Positions 1 through 6,643 of a DNA stretch of 6,785 bases are shown here, piece after piece. Source of the DNA: an uncultured Collinsella sp. Lineage in GTDB: Bacteria > Actinomycetota > Coriobacteriia > Coriobacteriales > Coriobacteriaceae. The position numbers and the translations under genes are program-made. The first letter of the stretch is position 1. Every line of letters begins with the position of its first letter. The notes below the pieces were generated by a model. It worked only from the letters and a program-made list of their open reading frames with translations, was not told where the DNA came from and made no database searches. The stretch lies in contig URWM01000085.1 in assembly GCA_900551655.1 (NCBI GenBank), positions 1-6,785 of the forward strand. The letters run 5' to 3'.

Positions 1-47
1 GAGATTCCTCTACGTCTCGTGGGCTCGGAGATGTGTATAAGAGACAG
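1..47 (+). other. Synthetic Illumina Nextera/Tn5 adapter with index (not genomic)
   Basis: Positions 29-47 (AGATGTGTATAAGAGACAG) are the 19-bp Tn5 mosaic end. Positions 14-28 are the rest of the Nextera read-2 adapter. Positions 6-13 (TCCTCTAC) sit where the i7 index belongs and match, from memory, index N712. Positions 1-5 (GAGAT) are the end of the P7 primer. Genomic sequence starts at 48. A GTG at 33 inside the adapter opens a false N-terminus MYKRQ that runs in frame into the first gene; it must not be annotated as protein. Confidence 0.98.
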
Positions 48-851
48 GTCGTAGCGATAGCTGGCTGTTCCGGGCACAATGACGAAGCCTCGACGTCTGC
101 ATTAGAAGGTCTGGACGCCTCGCAAGCCAAAGACGGCGACCTTAAGACGCTCAACGTCGGCAGCGACCTCTATCCACCGTTTGTGTATACCGACGAGTAC
201 GGCGATATCGTTGGCCTGGATGTCGAGATATTGACCGAGGCTTTGGCTCGCATTGGTTACAAGCCAAAATACCAGCTGATCGATTGGGAAAAGAAGAAAG
301 AGCTGCTGGCGAACGGCGAGCTCGATTGCGTCATGGGCAGCTTTAGCATGACGGGTCGCGAAAACGAGTATCGTTGGGCTGGCCCGTACCTTGCGAGTCG
401 CCAGGTGGTCGCGGTCGATCCCCAGAGCGATATCTATACGCTTGCCGATCTTGAGGATAAGGTCGTGGCGGTTCAGTCCACCACCAAGCCCGAGGACATT
501 TTGCTCAATCGCACAAATGAAAACGTTCCGCAGATCAAAGAGCTCTACTGCTTTTCGGACCGCTCATACCTGAACCCGGCGCTCGTCGAGGGCCTGGTCG
601 ACGCCATCGCCGCGCATGAGTCCTTGCTGCTCACCTACGAAAAAGACTATGGTGTGACGTATCGCATCTTGGATGAGCCGCTGCTAGAAGTTGGTTTGGG
701 CACCGCTTTCGATATTAACGATACGCGCGACATCGACGTTAAGCTCACCCGTGCCTACCAAGAAATGCTTGCCGATGGCACCATGGAACGCCTGGTGTCA
801 AAGTACTTCGATGACCCTTCGCCATTTTTGAATGTGGAGGGTCTGTCATGA
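48..851 (+). CDS. Extracellular solute-binding lipoprotein, family 3 (5' partial), receptor partner of the adjacent hybrid kinase
   Basis: This is a periplasmic-binding-protein-like lipoprotein of the SBP_bac_3 family, expected to be lipid-anchored on the outer face of the membrane and to bind a small solute. The genomic part opens with VVAIAGCS, the end of a signal peptide with lipobox IAGC; the lipidated Cys is at 66-68. About 15-20 residues including the start codon are therefore missing, and the mature protein (about 261 residues) is complete. The family fold begins near 150 (LNVGSDLYPPF). It continues through GELDCVMGSFSMTGRENEYRWAGPY, where the Arg at 357-359 is the residue that usually grips a ligand carboxylate, to a second lobe ending near 815. 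The position that usually holds the amino-group-binding Asp appears to be His (615-617). It overlaps the kinase by ATGA with no transport genes in view, so a sensory role is inferred over import. Confidence 0.93.
   Translation, partial: VVAIAGCSGHNDEASTSALEGLDASQAKDGDLKTLNVGSDLYPPFVYTDEYGDIVGLDVEILTEALARIGYKPKYQLIDWEKKKELLANGELDCVMGSFSMTGRENEYRWAGPYLASRQVVAVDPQSDIYTLADLEDKVVAVQSTTKPEDILLNRTNENVPQIKELYCFSDRSYLNPALVEGLVDAIAAHESLLLTYEKDYGVTYRILDEPLLEVGLGTAFDINDTRDIDVKLTRAYQEMLADGTMERLVSKYFDDPSPFLNVEGLS
836..841 (+). promoter_or_regulatory. Ribosome binding site for the hybrid kinase
   Basis: GGAGGG lies inside the last codons of the lipoprotein gene, 6 nt before the ATG at 848. It supports that start and the four-base ATGA overlap, which favours coupled translation of receptor and kinase. 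Confidence 0.85.
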
Positions 852-3040
852 TCGATGCGCCTGACCACGCCGCTCAGGAGCGGGGCAATCGTTCGGCAGG
901 GGCATGGCTCCTTGTCGCTCTGCTGGGGATAGTGCTCTCGGTTGCCGCCGGCATGATGAGCTACGGTTACATGACGGCCCAAGCCGAGCAGCGCTTTGCC
1001 GACGTTGTCGATTACGTGGCGACGCAGAGCCTTTCCTACGATGCATTCAACAGCGCCTATACGACCAAAAACCTGATTCGCGTTATGGAGATCGCCGGAG
1101 AGACAGCGCGCGATATGGAGCGCGACGGTTCGGTGGATAACGCTACGCTGGAGCAATATGCCGACCAGTTCAACGTGAGCGCACTGATCGTGACGGACGC
1201 ATCGGGCAATTTGGTGTCCGAGTCCTCGCCGGATGGCGTGGGCTACGAGTCGCTTGCTACGTATCTCAAGGAAGCGCCCGTGCTGGAGGTGGCAGCCTAT
1301 CCGCTTAAGTCCTATACCGCCCGCATCACGCTTGCGGATGATTCGGTCGCAGACATTGGCTGCGTGACTCGGCAGGATGGCGAGGGCATCGTTATCGCGG
1401 TAAGGCATCAGAGCGCGAAGGCGGTTGCAGGCAATACGCTCAAACTGCAGAGCTTGCTCGAAGGCTATGAAACCATCGATAGCGGCAATATCGTGATCGA
1501 AAGCGACGGCAAGGTCGTTGCGACCAATGCCGTTGAACCCACCGTATTGGGCGTATTCGATCTGCCTGCGACGGACGTCTTCATTGTCGACGGTATTAAG
1601 GATCGATGCCTGGCTGGTAAGGTCAGATTGGTTAACGCCGACGGCGAGTGGTATTTGGGCACATTTGGAAAAGCGCACAAATTCTATGTGTACACCTATG
1701 CCTCGGCGCGGCGCTACTTTGAGGTCGTCGCGGCTGTTGCTGCCGGCGTGCTGGTGCTCTACAGCGGTGTTATAGCCGTTGTTGTGATGGTGCGCCGCCG
1801 CGCTGATCGCCGACGTTTGACGGACTTGCTGCAGCAGGAGCGCGACTATGGCGACAAGCTGGCAAAGGCGGCGCGCGAGGCCTCGTCTGCCAACTCGGCA
1901 AAGACAGAGTTTCTGCGTCGCATGAGCCACGATCTGCGCACACCCATCAACGGCATTCGCGGCATGGTCGAGGTCGGCGATGCCAATGCGGACGATTTGC
2001 AAAAGCAGACCGAGTGCCGCTCAAAGATCTGGACGGCGTCGGGACTGCTGCTCGACCTTGCCAACGAGGCACTCGATATGAGTCGCCTGGAGAGCGGCCA
2101 GGTCGACCTGAACCTCGTACCCACAAATTTGGTGGCCCTCAACTGTGAAGTGCGCGATATTCTGGAGCGCCAGGCCGAGGAGCGTCTGGTGACAATTATC
2201 TGCGACCAGCAGACGCTTAATCATCCCTATGCGCGGGTGAGCGTGACGCACCTCAAGCGTTTGTTGCTCAATATTGCCGGCAATGCCGTTAAGTACAACC
2301 GCCAGGGCGGCTATGTTCGCCTGGTGTGCCGCGAGGTGGAGCCAGCGAATGGCGTCCCCGTCTATGAATACACGATCGCCGACAACGGTATTGGCATGAG
2401 CGAGGAGTTCCAACAGCACCTCTACGAGCCGTTTTGCCGCGAGGAGCAACAGGTGGAAGGCGCTTCATCGGGAACTGGCCTGGGCGCGCCTATCGCAAAA
2501 CAGTTGGTCGAGCTTATGGGCGGAACCATGAGCTTTACGAGCGTCTTGGGGCAGGGGACGACGTTTACCATCCGCCTGCCGTTTGAGAAATGCAAGCGCT
2601 CCGAGATTCCTCAGGCAGTTCGCGCGGATGCGGGCGATGGCGATGCGCTCCAGGGCTTGCGCGTTTTGCTCGTAGAGGATAACGATCTGAATGCCGAGAT
2701 CGCGCAGTTTACGCTCAGCCGTGCCGGTGCCGTCGTGACGCATGCTAAGGATGGCGAGTCTGCCGTTGAGGCGTTTGCCGCGAGCGCACCGCACGAGTAC
2801 GACGTGGTGTTGATGGACATCATGATGCCTGGCATCGATGGCCTTGAGGCCACGCGTCAGATTCGAGCGCTCGATCGCGAGGATGCCGCGACCACGCCGA
2901 TTATCGCTGTGAGTGCCAACGCCTTTGCCGACGACCGCAGACTTTCGCGCGAGGCGGGCATGAACGCGCACCTGAGCAAGCCTGTGAGCTCGCAAGAGCT
3001 CGTCGAGGCGCTAGCGCACATCGCCGCCGACGTTTCATAA
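848..3040 (+). CDS. Membrane hybrid sensor histidine kinase (extracellular Cache-like sensor, HisKA, HATPase, receiver)
   Basis: This 730-residue inner-membrane kinase should autophosphorylate on His and pass the phosphate to its own C-terminal receiver. A first membrane helix spans about 19-42. An extracellular region of about 45-288 contains two PAS-like stretches (near 112-126, ALIVTDASGNLVSES, and 213-227, GNIVIESDGKVVATN), suggesting a double Cache fold. A second helix spans about 292-315. A basic, probably coiled linker without a recognisable HAMP leads to HisKA with phospho-acceptor His361 (MSHDLRTP). The ATPase domain shows the N-box (Asn475, Asn479), the G1 box (Asp512-Gly516), the F-box (LYEPF) and the G2 box (SGTGLG, 541-546). 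The receiver (about 603-726) has acidic pair Glu610/Asp611, phospho-acceptor Asp657, Ser689 and Lys711. All catalytic residues are present. No HPt domain follows, and a terminator-like hairpin begins just after the stop, so its relay partner is encoded elsewhere. The lipoprotein gene overlaps its start and probably encodes a co-receptor. Confidence 0.96.
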   Translation: MIDAPDHAAQERGNRSAGAWLLVALLGIVLSVAAGMMSYGYMTAQAEQRFADVVDYVATQSLSYDAFNSAYTTKNLIRVMEIAGETARDMERDGSVDNATLEQYADQFNVSALIVTDASGNLVSESSPDGVGYESLATYLKEAPVLEVAAYPLKSYTARITLADDSVADIGCVTRQDGEGIVIAVRHQSAKAVAGNTLKLQSLLEGYETIDSGNIVIESDGKVVATNAVEPTVLGVFDLPATDVFIVDGIKDRCLAGKVRLVNADGEWYLGTFGKAHKFYVYTYASARRYFEVVAAVAAGVLVLYSGVIAVVVMVRRRADRRRLTDLLQQERDYGDKLAKAAREASSANSAKTEFLRRMSHDLRTPINGIRGMVEVGDANADDLQKQTECRSKIWTASGLLLDLANEALDMSRLESGQVDLNLVPTNLVALNCEVRDILERQAEERLVTIICDQQTLNHPYARVSVTHLKRLLLNIAGNAVKYNRQGGYVRLVCREVEPANGVPVYEYTIADNGIGMSEEFQQHLYEPFCREEQQVEGASSGTGLGAPIAKQLVELMGGTMSFTSVLGQGTTFTIRLPFEKCKRSEIPQAVRADAGDGDALQGLRVLLVEDNDLNAEIAQFTLSRAGAVVTHAKDGESAVEAFAASAPHEYDVVLMDIMMPGIDGLEATRQIRALDREDAATTPIIAVSANAFADDRRLSREAGMNAHLSKPVSSQELVEALAHIAADVS

Positions 3041-3042
3041 GC

Positions 3043-3082
3043 ATATGGCCCGGTTCCAAGGTGGGTTGGAACTGGGCCATAT
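3043..3082. terminator. Bidirectional hairpin terminator between convergent genes
   Basis: A 17-bp stem (arms 3043-3059 ATATGGCCCGGTTCCAA and 3066-3082 TTGGAACTGGGCCATAT) has one G-T wobble and a 6-nt loop. It starts two bases after the kinase stop codon and lies 27 nt beyond the stop of the opposing flavoprotein gene. Only short T-rich sequence follows on the + strand (TGCTATTT) and an A/T-mixed stretch on the - strand, so it is not a textbook T-tract terminator. The position and stem strength make termination in both directions the best reading. Confidence 0.8.
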
Positions 3083-3109
3083 TGCTATTTGCGAGACCTG
3101 CTGAGGGGC

Positions 3110-3589
3110 TTACTTTTCCTGAATCTGCTTACCGCAGAGATGCTCAATCGTAATCTCGTAGAGTTGGACGCCCTTGATGTCTTTGGCGATCTCCTCTTCG
3201 ACTTCTTCGGCGGAAGGGTAGTACTTAAGGGCGAGCTGGCGGACTTTGTCCTCGATAAACGCGGGGGTGTCATTCGCCAGGCGACAACGGCCAAAGACGA
3301 CGGTGCTCATAACGTAGGGAGCCCAGTCACCGTCCTGGTACCACTCGTTGCCGTAAACGGTAAAGCAGACCTTGTCATCGCGCTTGAGTGCGTCGACCTT
3401 GTGGCCAGCCTTGGCGCCATGGAAATAAATCTTGTCGTGCTCGGCGTCAAAGAAGTAGTTGACGGGAATGGCGTACGGGTAGCCATCGTCGCCGTTGACG
3501 GCAAAGACGCCGCGCTTGCAGGTAGCGAGCAGCTCGCGCGCTTTCTCGTCGGTGATGGCGCGTTTCTTTCGACGTAAGGGCCTAAACAT
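3110..3589 (-). CDS. NimA-like pyridoxamine 5'-phosphate oxidase-family flavoprotein
   Basis: This 159-residue cytoplasmic protein belongs to the FMN-binding split-barrel superfamily (PNPOx-like, NimA/COG3467 type). Family hallmarks in order are: a basic N-terminus MFRPLRRKKRAI; RGVFAVNGDDGYPYAIPVNY (about 26-45); the core IYFHGAKAGHKVDAL (54-68), where His57 occupies the position of the conserved His of Nim nitroimidazole reductases; CFTVYG (75-80); and a C-terminal EHLCGK. Its length is normal for the family. Members bind FMN, and some reduce nitro groups of 5-nitroimidazoles, but most are uncharacterised, so the substrate here is unknown and drug resistance should not be assumed. The ATG start is supported by an upstream AGGA-type site. 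It lies 41 nt downstream of the second hybrid kinase on the same strand with no clear promoter or terminator between, so co-transcription is likely. It converges with the first kinase. Confidence 0.92.
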   Translation of the reverse strand: MFRPLRRKKRAITDEKARELLATCKRGVFAVNGDDGYPYAIPVNYFFDAEHDKIYFHGAKAGHKVDALKRDDKVCFTVYGNEWYQDGDWAPYVMSTVVFGRCRLANDTPAFIEDKVRQLALKYYPSAEEVEEEIAKDIKGVQLYEITIEHLCGKQIQEK

Positions 3590-3595
3590 CGTTGG

Positions 3596-3604
3596 CTTCC
3601 TTTC
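3596..3604 (-). promoter_or_regulatory. Ribosome binding site for the NimA-like gene
   Basis: On the minus strand this reads GAAAGGAAG and ends 6 nt before the ATG at 3589. It supports that start. The rest of the 41-nt gap to the upstream kinase stop shows no hairpin and no convincing promoter. Confidence 0.75.
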
Positions 3605-3630
3605 TGCTGCGTATGGTTGTTGAGCACAAA

Positions 3631-6435
3631 CTATAGCGAAACAGATCCGTTTTTCTTGATGCGGGCGAGTATGTTTTTGAGTTTGTTAAAGTCGAGCGGT
3701 TTGGACAGATGGGCGTTCATGCCGGCATCGTGTGCCGCCTTGGCGTCCTCGGCAAAGGCGTTGGCGGTGAGCGCGATGATGGGGATATCGGCTGCATCGA
3801 CCTTCTCGCTCAGACGAATCGCGCGGGTTGCCTCATAGCCGTCCATGCCCGGCATCATAATGTCCATCAGGATCGCATCGAAGCTGCCGGCGGGATGCGA
3901 CAGGTACAGATCGACGACCTCGTTGCCGTTGGCGGCGCGGGTGACCACGACACCCTCGGATTCTAGCAGCGTCTGGGCAATCTCGGCATTCAATTCGTTG
4001 TCTTCGGCGAGCAGCACGTTCATGTCGGCGAGCGAGCAGTCGGGCGCACTCTCAACCGTATTCGCCCGCGCCTGGGGATTCTCGTCGATATCGAGCGGAA
4101 TCTCCACGTAGAACGAGGTGCCCACATGGAGCTCACTGGTGACTTCGATGGTGCCGCCCATCAGCTCAATAAGCGACTTGACGATTGGCATGCCCATGCC
4201 GGTTCCTTGGAACTTGCTGCGCGCATCGTCACCTTCTTGGGCAAACGGCTCATAGATATGCTTTAAAAACTCGGGAGCCATGCCAATGCCGGTATCCGAA
4301 ACGCTAAAGCAAAAGAGCGCGCGCCCGTTATCGAGTGGCTTGGTCTTTGAGCTAAAGGTGACGGAGCCGCCGTGCTTGTTGTACTTAATGCTGTTGTCTA
4401 ACAGGTTGATCATGATCTGTCGGATATGGGTGGGACTGCCGATCATGTATGGCCCCGTGGCGTACGGCAGACTATTGTCCTGCATTGTGATGCCGTTACT
4501 GGACGCGCGGAGCTTGCACAGAACCAGCGTATTGTCACAGAGCTCTTTGAGGTTAAAAGGCGCATGCTCCAGTGTTAGCTTGCGGTCTTCGATTTTGCCC
4601 ATCTCGAGAATGTCGTTGATCAGCGAGAGCAGGTGATTGGCGGCAACGCGCGCCTTGGCACGGCTCTCGCGGGCGACTTGCATATCGCCTTCCTTCAATT
4701 CCTCGATCTCGATAAGGCCCAGGATACCGTTGAGCGGCGTACGGATGTCGTGGCTCATGCGCGTGAGGAATGCCGTCTTAGCGGCGTTGGCAGCGTCGGC
4801 TTTTTTGCGCTCGGTTCGAGCGCGCACGAGCGCCCAGATGAGCAGGACGATGCCGACCGACAACATACCGATGAGGGTAGCGGCAATGGCGGTGCGGTTG
4901 CGAAAAAGGAATTGAAGCGTGTCTGATTCCTGGGTCGTGTACGACGTGGATGAGTAATTGCTTGCGGAGAGCGATTCTCCGGCATTGATGATGCCCTTGT
5001 TGATGATTCCCAGCAGCTCGGGCTTTCCGCGCGAAATCCAGCACGAGAGCTCACAGGTGTCAGGGAGCTCGACCGTCTCGTAGTCCTTGAGATCATGACG
5101 GTCGCCGATGGTTTTTATGCGTGAGCTGGGAGCGACGATGCAGTGCGCCGTTCCCTTTCTGAGGGCGTCGAACGCTTCATCGTCGGATTGGTATTCGGTC
5201 ACGGTCGCTGTGGGGAACAGACTTTCAAGTGCATTTTTGTTGACAAACGATGATTTGGTACAGGCGATGTTCTGAAGGTCTTTGTTCAGGTTGCTGCCGG
5301 TGTGGATGGCGGTGAGGGATATGGTTCCCAACGATACCGACTGCACAACGCCTGATTGCTCGGCAAACCAGTAATCTCGGTATACCGGCAGCACAACGTC
5401 TATGCTTCCCTTTGACAGGGCCTTTGACATCATCTTGTAGCTATCAAAGGCGACGGTTTTGACCGTAATGCCAAATTTATCGTGTAGCGTCGTCGCAAGC
5501 GATGCGAGCGAGCCTTCCATTTCGCCGTCTTCGTTCTCGTTGCAGTAGGGGAGTTTGCCCGTAATGTAGCCGAGCGTGATGGTGTTGTCATTTGTTTTGA
5601 GCCAGGAACGTTCGGGGCCGTTGAGCGATGATGAACCGCTGTTTTGGGCCGAGTAGTTAGATTTGACTTCGTCGATATAGCGTGGGTTGACGCGGGCGAT
5701 TGCCGACATGGCGGCATTGATGTCGTCCATCAGGTCGGGGCGGCTTTTGGGGACGGCAAAAAAGTAGTCGCTCGAACCAATGTAGAACATGGGGGAGGCG
5801 CTGGGCGACGAGGTCGTGTCGTTCATGATGATGGCATCGACCTCGTTGTTTGCGAGCGCGTCAAAGAGGGCGCCGCCAGTGTTGATTTCTTTATAGGTGC
5901 AGGTAATGCCTTCGTTGGCGAGCCACTGTTGGCCAACGAAGGTTTGCATAACGCCGGGGTTGCAGCCGATGGTAAGGCCTTGGAGCGCTTGGGGGTCACC
6001 CTTGGCCAGATCGTCGCGATCGGGCTTGGCGTAGATGAAGTAGCGCTCGGTGCCCTCGGGGTTCGAGGAAAAGAGCAGCTTTTGGGCACGTTCCTCGGAG
6101 TAGGAGATGTTGGGCATGAGGTCGATCTCGCCTGCCTCGAGCATGTCCATAAGCTCGGTGAAGGTGCCGGAGACGTATTCGTACCGCCAGCCGGACGTGT
6201 AGTACGACAGGGTCTGGAGGTACTCGTAACCCCATCCCGAGAGACGCTCGCCGGGGGTGCCGTCCTGGAAGCCCTCGTTGTTGACGAGCCAGCCGACGCG
6301 GACCGTCTTGACCTGCTGATCGGAGTCGGCGGCAAAGACAGGGGCGGGCGCGACGGCGCTCAGTACGGCGAGCGCGGTAAGCGCGGCGGCCAGGGTGCAA
6401 CATATAACTGAACGAAGGACAGTGGCAGCTCTCAC
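3631..6435 (-). CDS. EvgS/BvgS-like hybrid sensor histidine kinase with two tandem solute-binding domains
   Basis: From the preferred GTG start this is a 934-residue kinase. Residues 1-35 form a signal peptide (cleavage likely after VFA). Two family 3 solute-binding domains follow outside the membrane: about 43-262 (VRVGWLVNNEGFQDG through ISYSEERAQKLLFS) and about 283-498 (ITLGYITGKLPYC onward). One membrane helix spans about 515-537. A short linker leads to HisKA with His562 (MSHDIRTP). The ATPase domain has Asn677 and Asn681, G1 at Asp714 (DTGIGM), F-box YEPF and G2 GTGMGM (744-749). The receiver (about 805-926) has Glu811/Asp812, phospho-acceptor Asp858, Thr890 and Lys912. The order matches BvgS/EvgS, but there is no PAS before HisKA and no C-terminal HPt. 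A start at TTG 6441 is open but would abut the ribosome site. Seven cysteines lie in the exported part. The ligand is unknown. Confidence 0.95.
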   Translation of the reverse strand: MRAATVLRSVICCTLAAALTALAVLSAVAPAPVFAADSDQQVKTVRVGWLVNNEGFQDGTPGERLSGWGYEYLQTLSYYTSGWRYEYVSGTFTELMDMLEAGEIDLMPNISYSEERAQKLLFSSNPEGTERYFIYAKPDRDDLAKGDPQALQGLTIGCNPGVMQTFVGQQWLANEGITCTYKEINTGGALFDALANNEVDAIIMNDTTSSPSASPMFYIGSSDYFFAVPKSRPDLMDDINAAMSAIARVNPRYIDEVKSNYSAQNSGSSSLNGPERSWLKTNDNTITLGYITGKLPYCNENEDGEMEGSLASLATTLHDKFGITVKTVAFDSYKMMSKALSKGSIDVVLPVYRDYWFAEQSGVVQSVSLGTISLTAIHTGSNLNKDLQNIACTKSSFVNKNALESLFPTATVTEYQSDDEAFDALRKGTAHCIVAPSSRIKTIGDRHDLKDYETVELPDTCELSCWISRGKPELLGIINKGIINAGESLSASNYSSTSYTTQESDTLQFLFRNRTAIAATLIGMLSVGIVLLIWALVRARTERKKADAANAAKTAFLTRMSHDIRTPLNGILGLIEIEELKEGDMQVARESRAKARVAANHLLSLINDILEMGKIEDRKLTLEHAPFNLKELCDNTLVLCKLRASSNGITMQDNSLPYATGPYMIGSPTHIRQIMINLLDNSIKYNKHGGSVTFSSKTKPLDNGRALFCFSVSDTGIGMAPEFLKHIYEPFAQEGDDARSKFQGTGMGMPIVKSLIELMGGTIEVTSELHVGTSFYVEIPLDIDENPQARANTVESAPDCSLADMNVLLAEDNELNAEIAQTLLESEGVVVTRAANGNEVVDLYLSHPAGSFDAILMDIMMPGMDGYEATRAIRLSEKVDAADIPIIALTANAFAEDAKAAHDAGMNAHLSKPLDFNKLKNILARIKKNGSVSL

Positions 6436-6441
6436 ATGCAA

Positions 6442-6446
6442 TCCTA
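6442..6446 (-). promoter_or_regulatory. Ribosome binding site that decides the kinase start
   Basis: On the minus strand TAGGA is followed by 6 nt and then GTG at 6435. The in-frame TTG at 6441 touches the AGGA with no spacer and could not be served by it, so GTG 6435 is the better start. The change removes only two residues ahead of the signal peptide. Confidence 0.65.
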
Positions 6447-6527
6447 ACGAATCGAGACATTACCGCATAAGGATACCAGCTCAGCCTGCCCAGTCGGCAG
6501 CTGCACCGCTAAACGGTCCCGCCCGGC

Positions 6528-6581
6528 AGTCATTGGGGACGTTCTTGTTTGACTAGTCATTTAAGAACGTCCCCGATGACT
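6528..6581. repeat. Intergenic imperfect inverted repeat with a central palindrome (REP/MITE-like or cruciform)
   Basis: The arms at 6528-6546 (AGTCATTGGGGACGTTCTT) and 6563-6581 (AAGAACGTCCCCGATGACT) pair over 19 bp with a single G-T wobble; the inner 12 bp are perfect. The 16-nt loop contains the perfect palindrome TGACTAGTCA (6550-6559). TGACTAGT recurs at 6577-6584, so the pieces can fold in more than one way. It lies between divergent genes, 93 nt upstream of one start and 73 nt upstream of the other. No T-tract follows on either strand, which argues against a simple terminator. A dispersed extragenic palindrome or a regulatory element is inferred; one copy cannot distinguish them. Confidence 0.8.
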
Positions 6582-6643
6582 AGTTCCGTTTGCGGGGGAG
6601 GCGTGGGACAATACCGAGCGAACGAGATTGGACGTCTGGGAAA

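Noticed and set aside
755..2002. Long minus-strand open frame (415 residues) opposite the lipoprotein and first kinase
   Set aside because: It is antisense to strongly supported genes, its translation shows no recognisable domain, and GC-rich codon use commonly leaves such frames open.
2021..2995. Two minus-strand open frames over the ATPase and receiver domains of the first kinase
   Set aside because: They mirror a conserved coding sequence on the + strand and lack their own recognisable products.
48..3040. Reading the lipoprotein as part of an amino acid ABC importer
   Set aside because: No permease or ATPase gene is present, and its stop codon overlaps the start of a histidine kinase that is followed by a terminator-like hairpin. 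Upstream genes are unseen, so this is not fully excluded.
3089..3577. Plus-strand open frame (162 residues) over the flavoprotein gene
   Set aside because: The opposite strand encodes a clear NimA-like protein with family motifs and a ribosome site; this frame is its reverse-complement shadow.
5644..6411. Plus-strand open frame (255 residues) opposite the tandem-receptor kinase
   Set aside because: The translation is a low-complexity Gly/Val/Ala-rich shadow of the kinase's exported domains, with no family resemblance.
6447..6500. Possible minus-strand promoter boxes (for example TATCCT) upstream of the tandem-receptor kinase, and a 5-bp hairpin at 6486-6500
   Set aside because: No -35 partner at a suitable distance was found, and a 5-bp stem is expected by chance in GC-rich DNA.
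6584..6612. Possible promoter TTCCGT, 17 nt spacer, GACAAT ahead of the truncated gene
   Set aside because: The spacing is right but the -35 box matches consensus at only two clear positions, so it is too weak to annotate.
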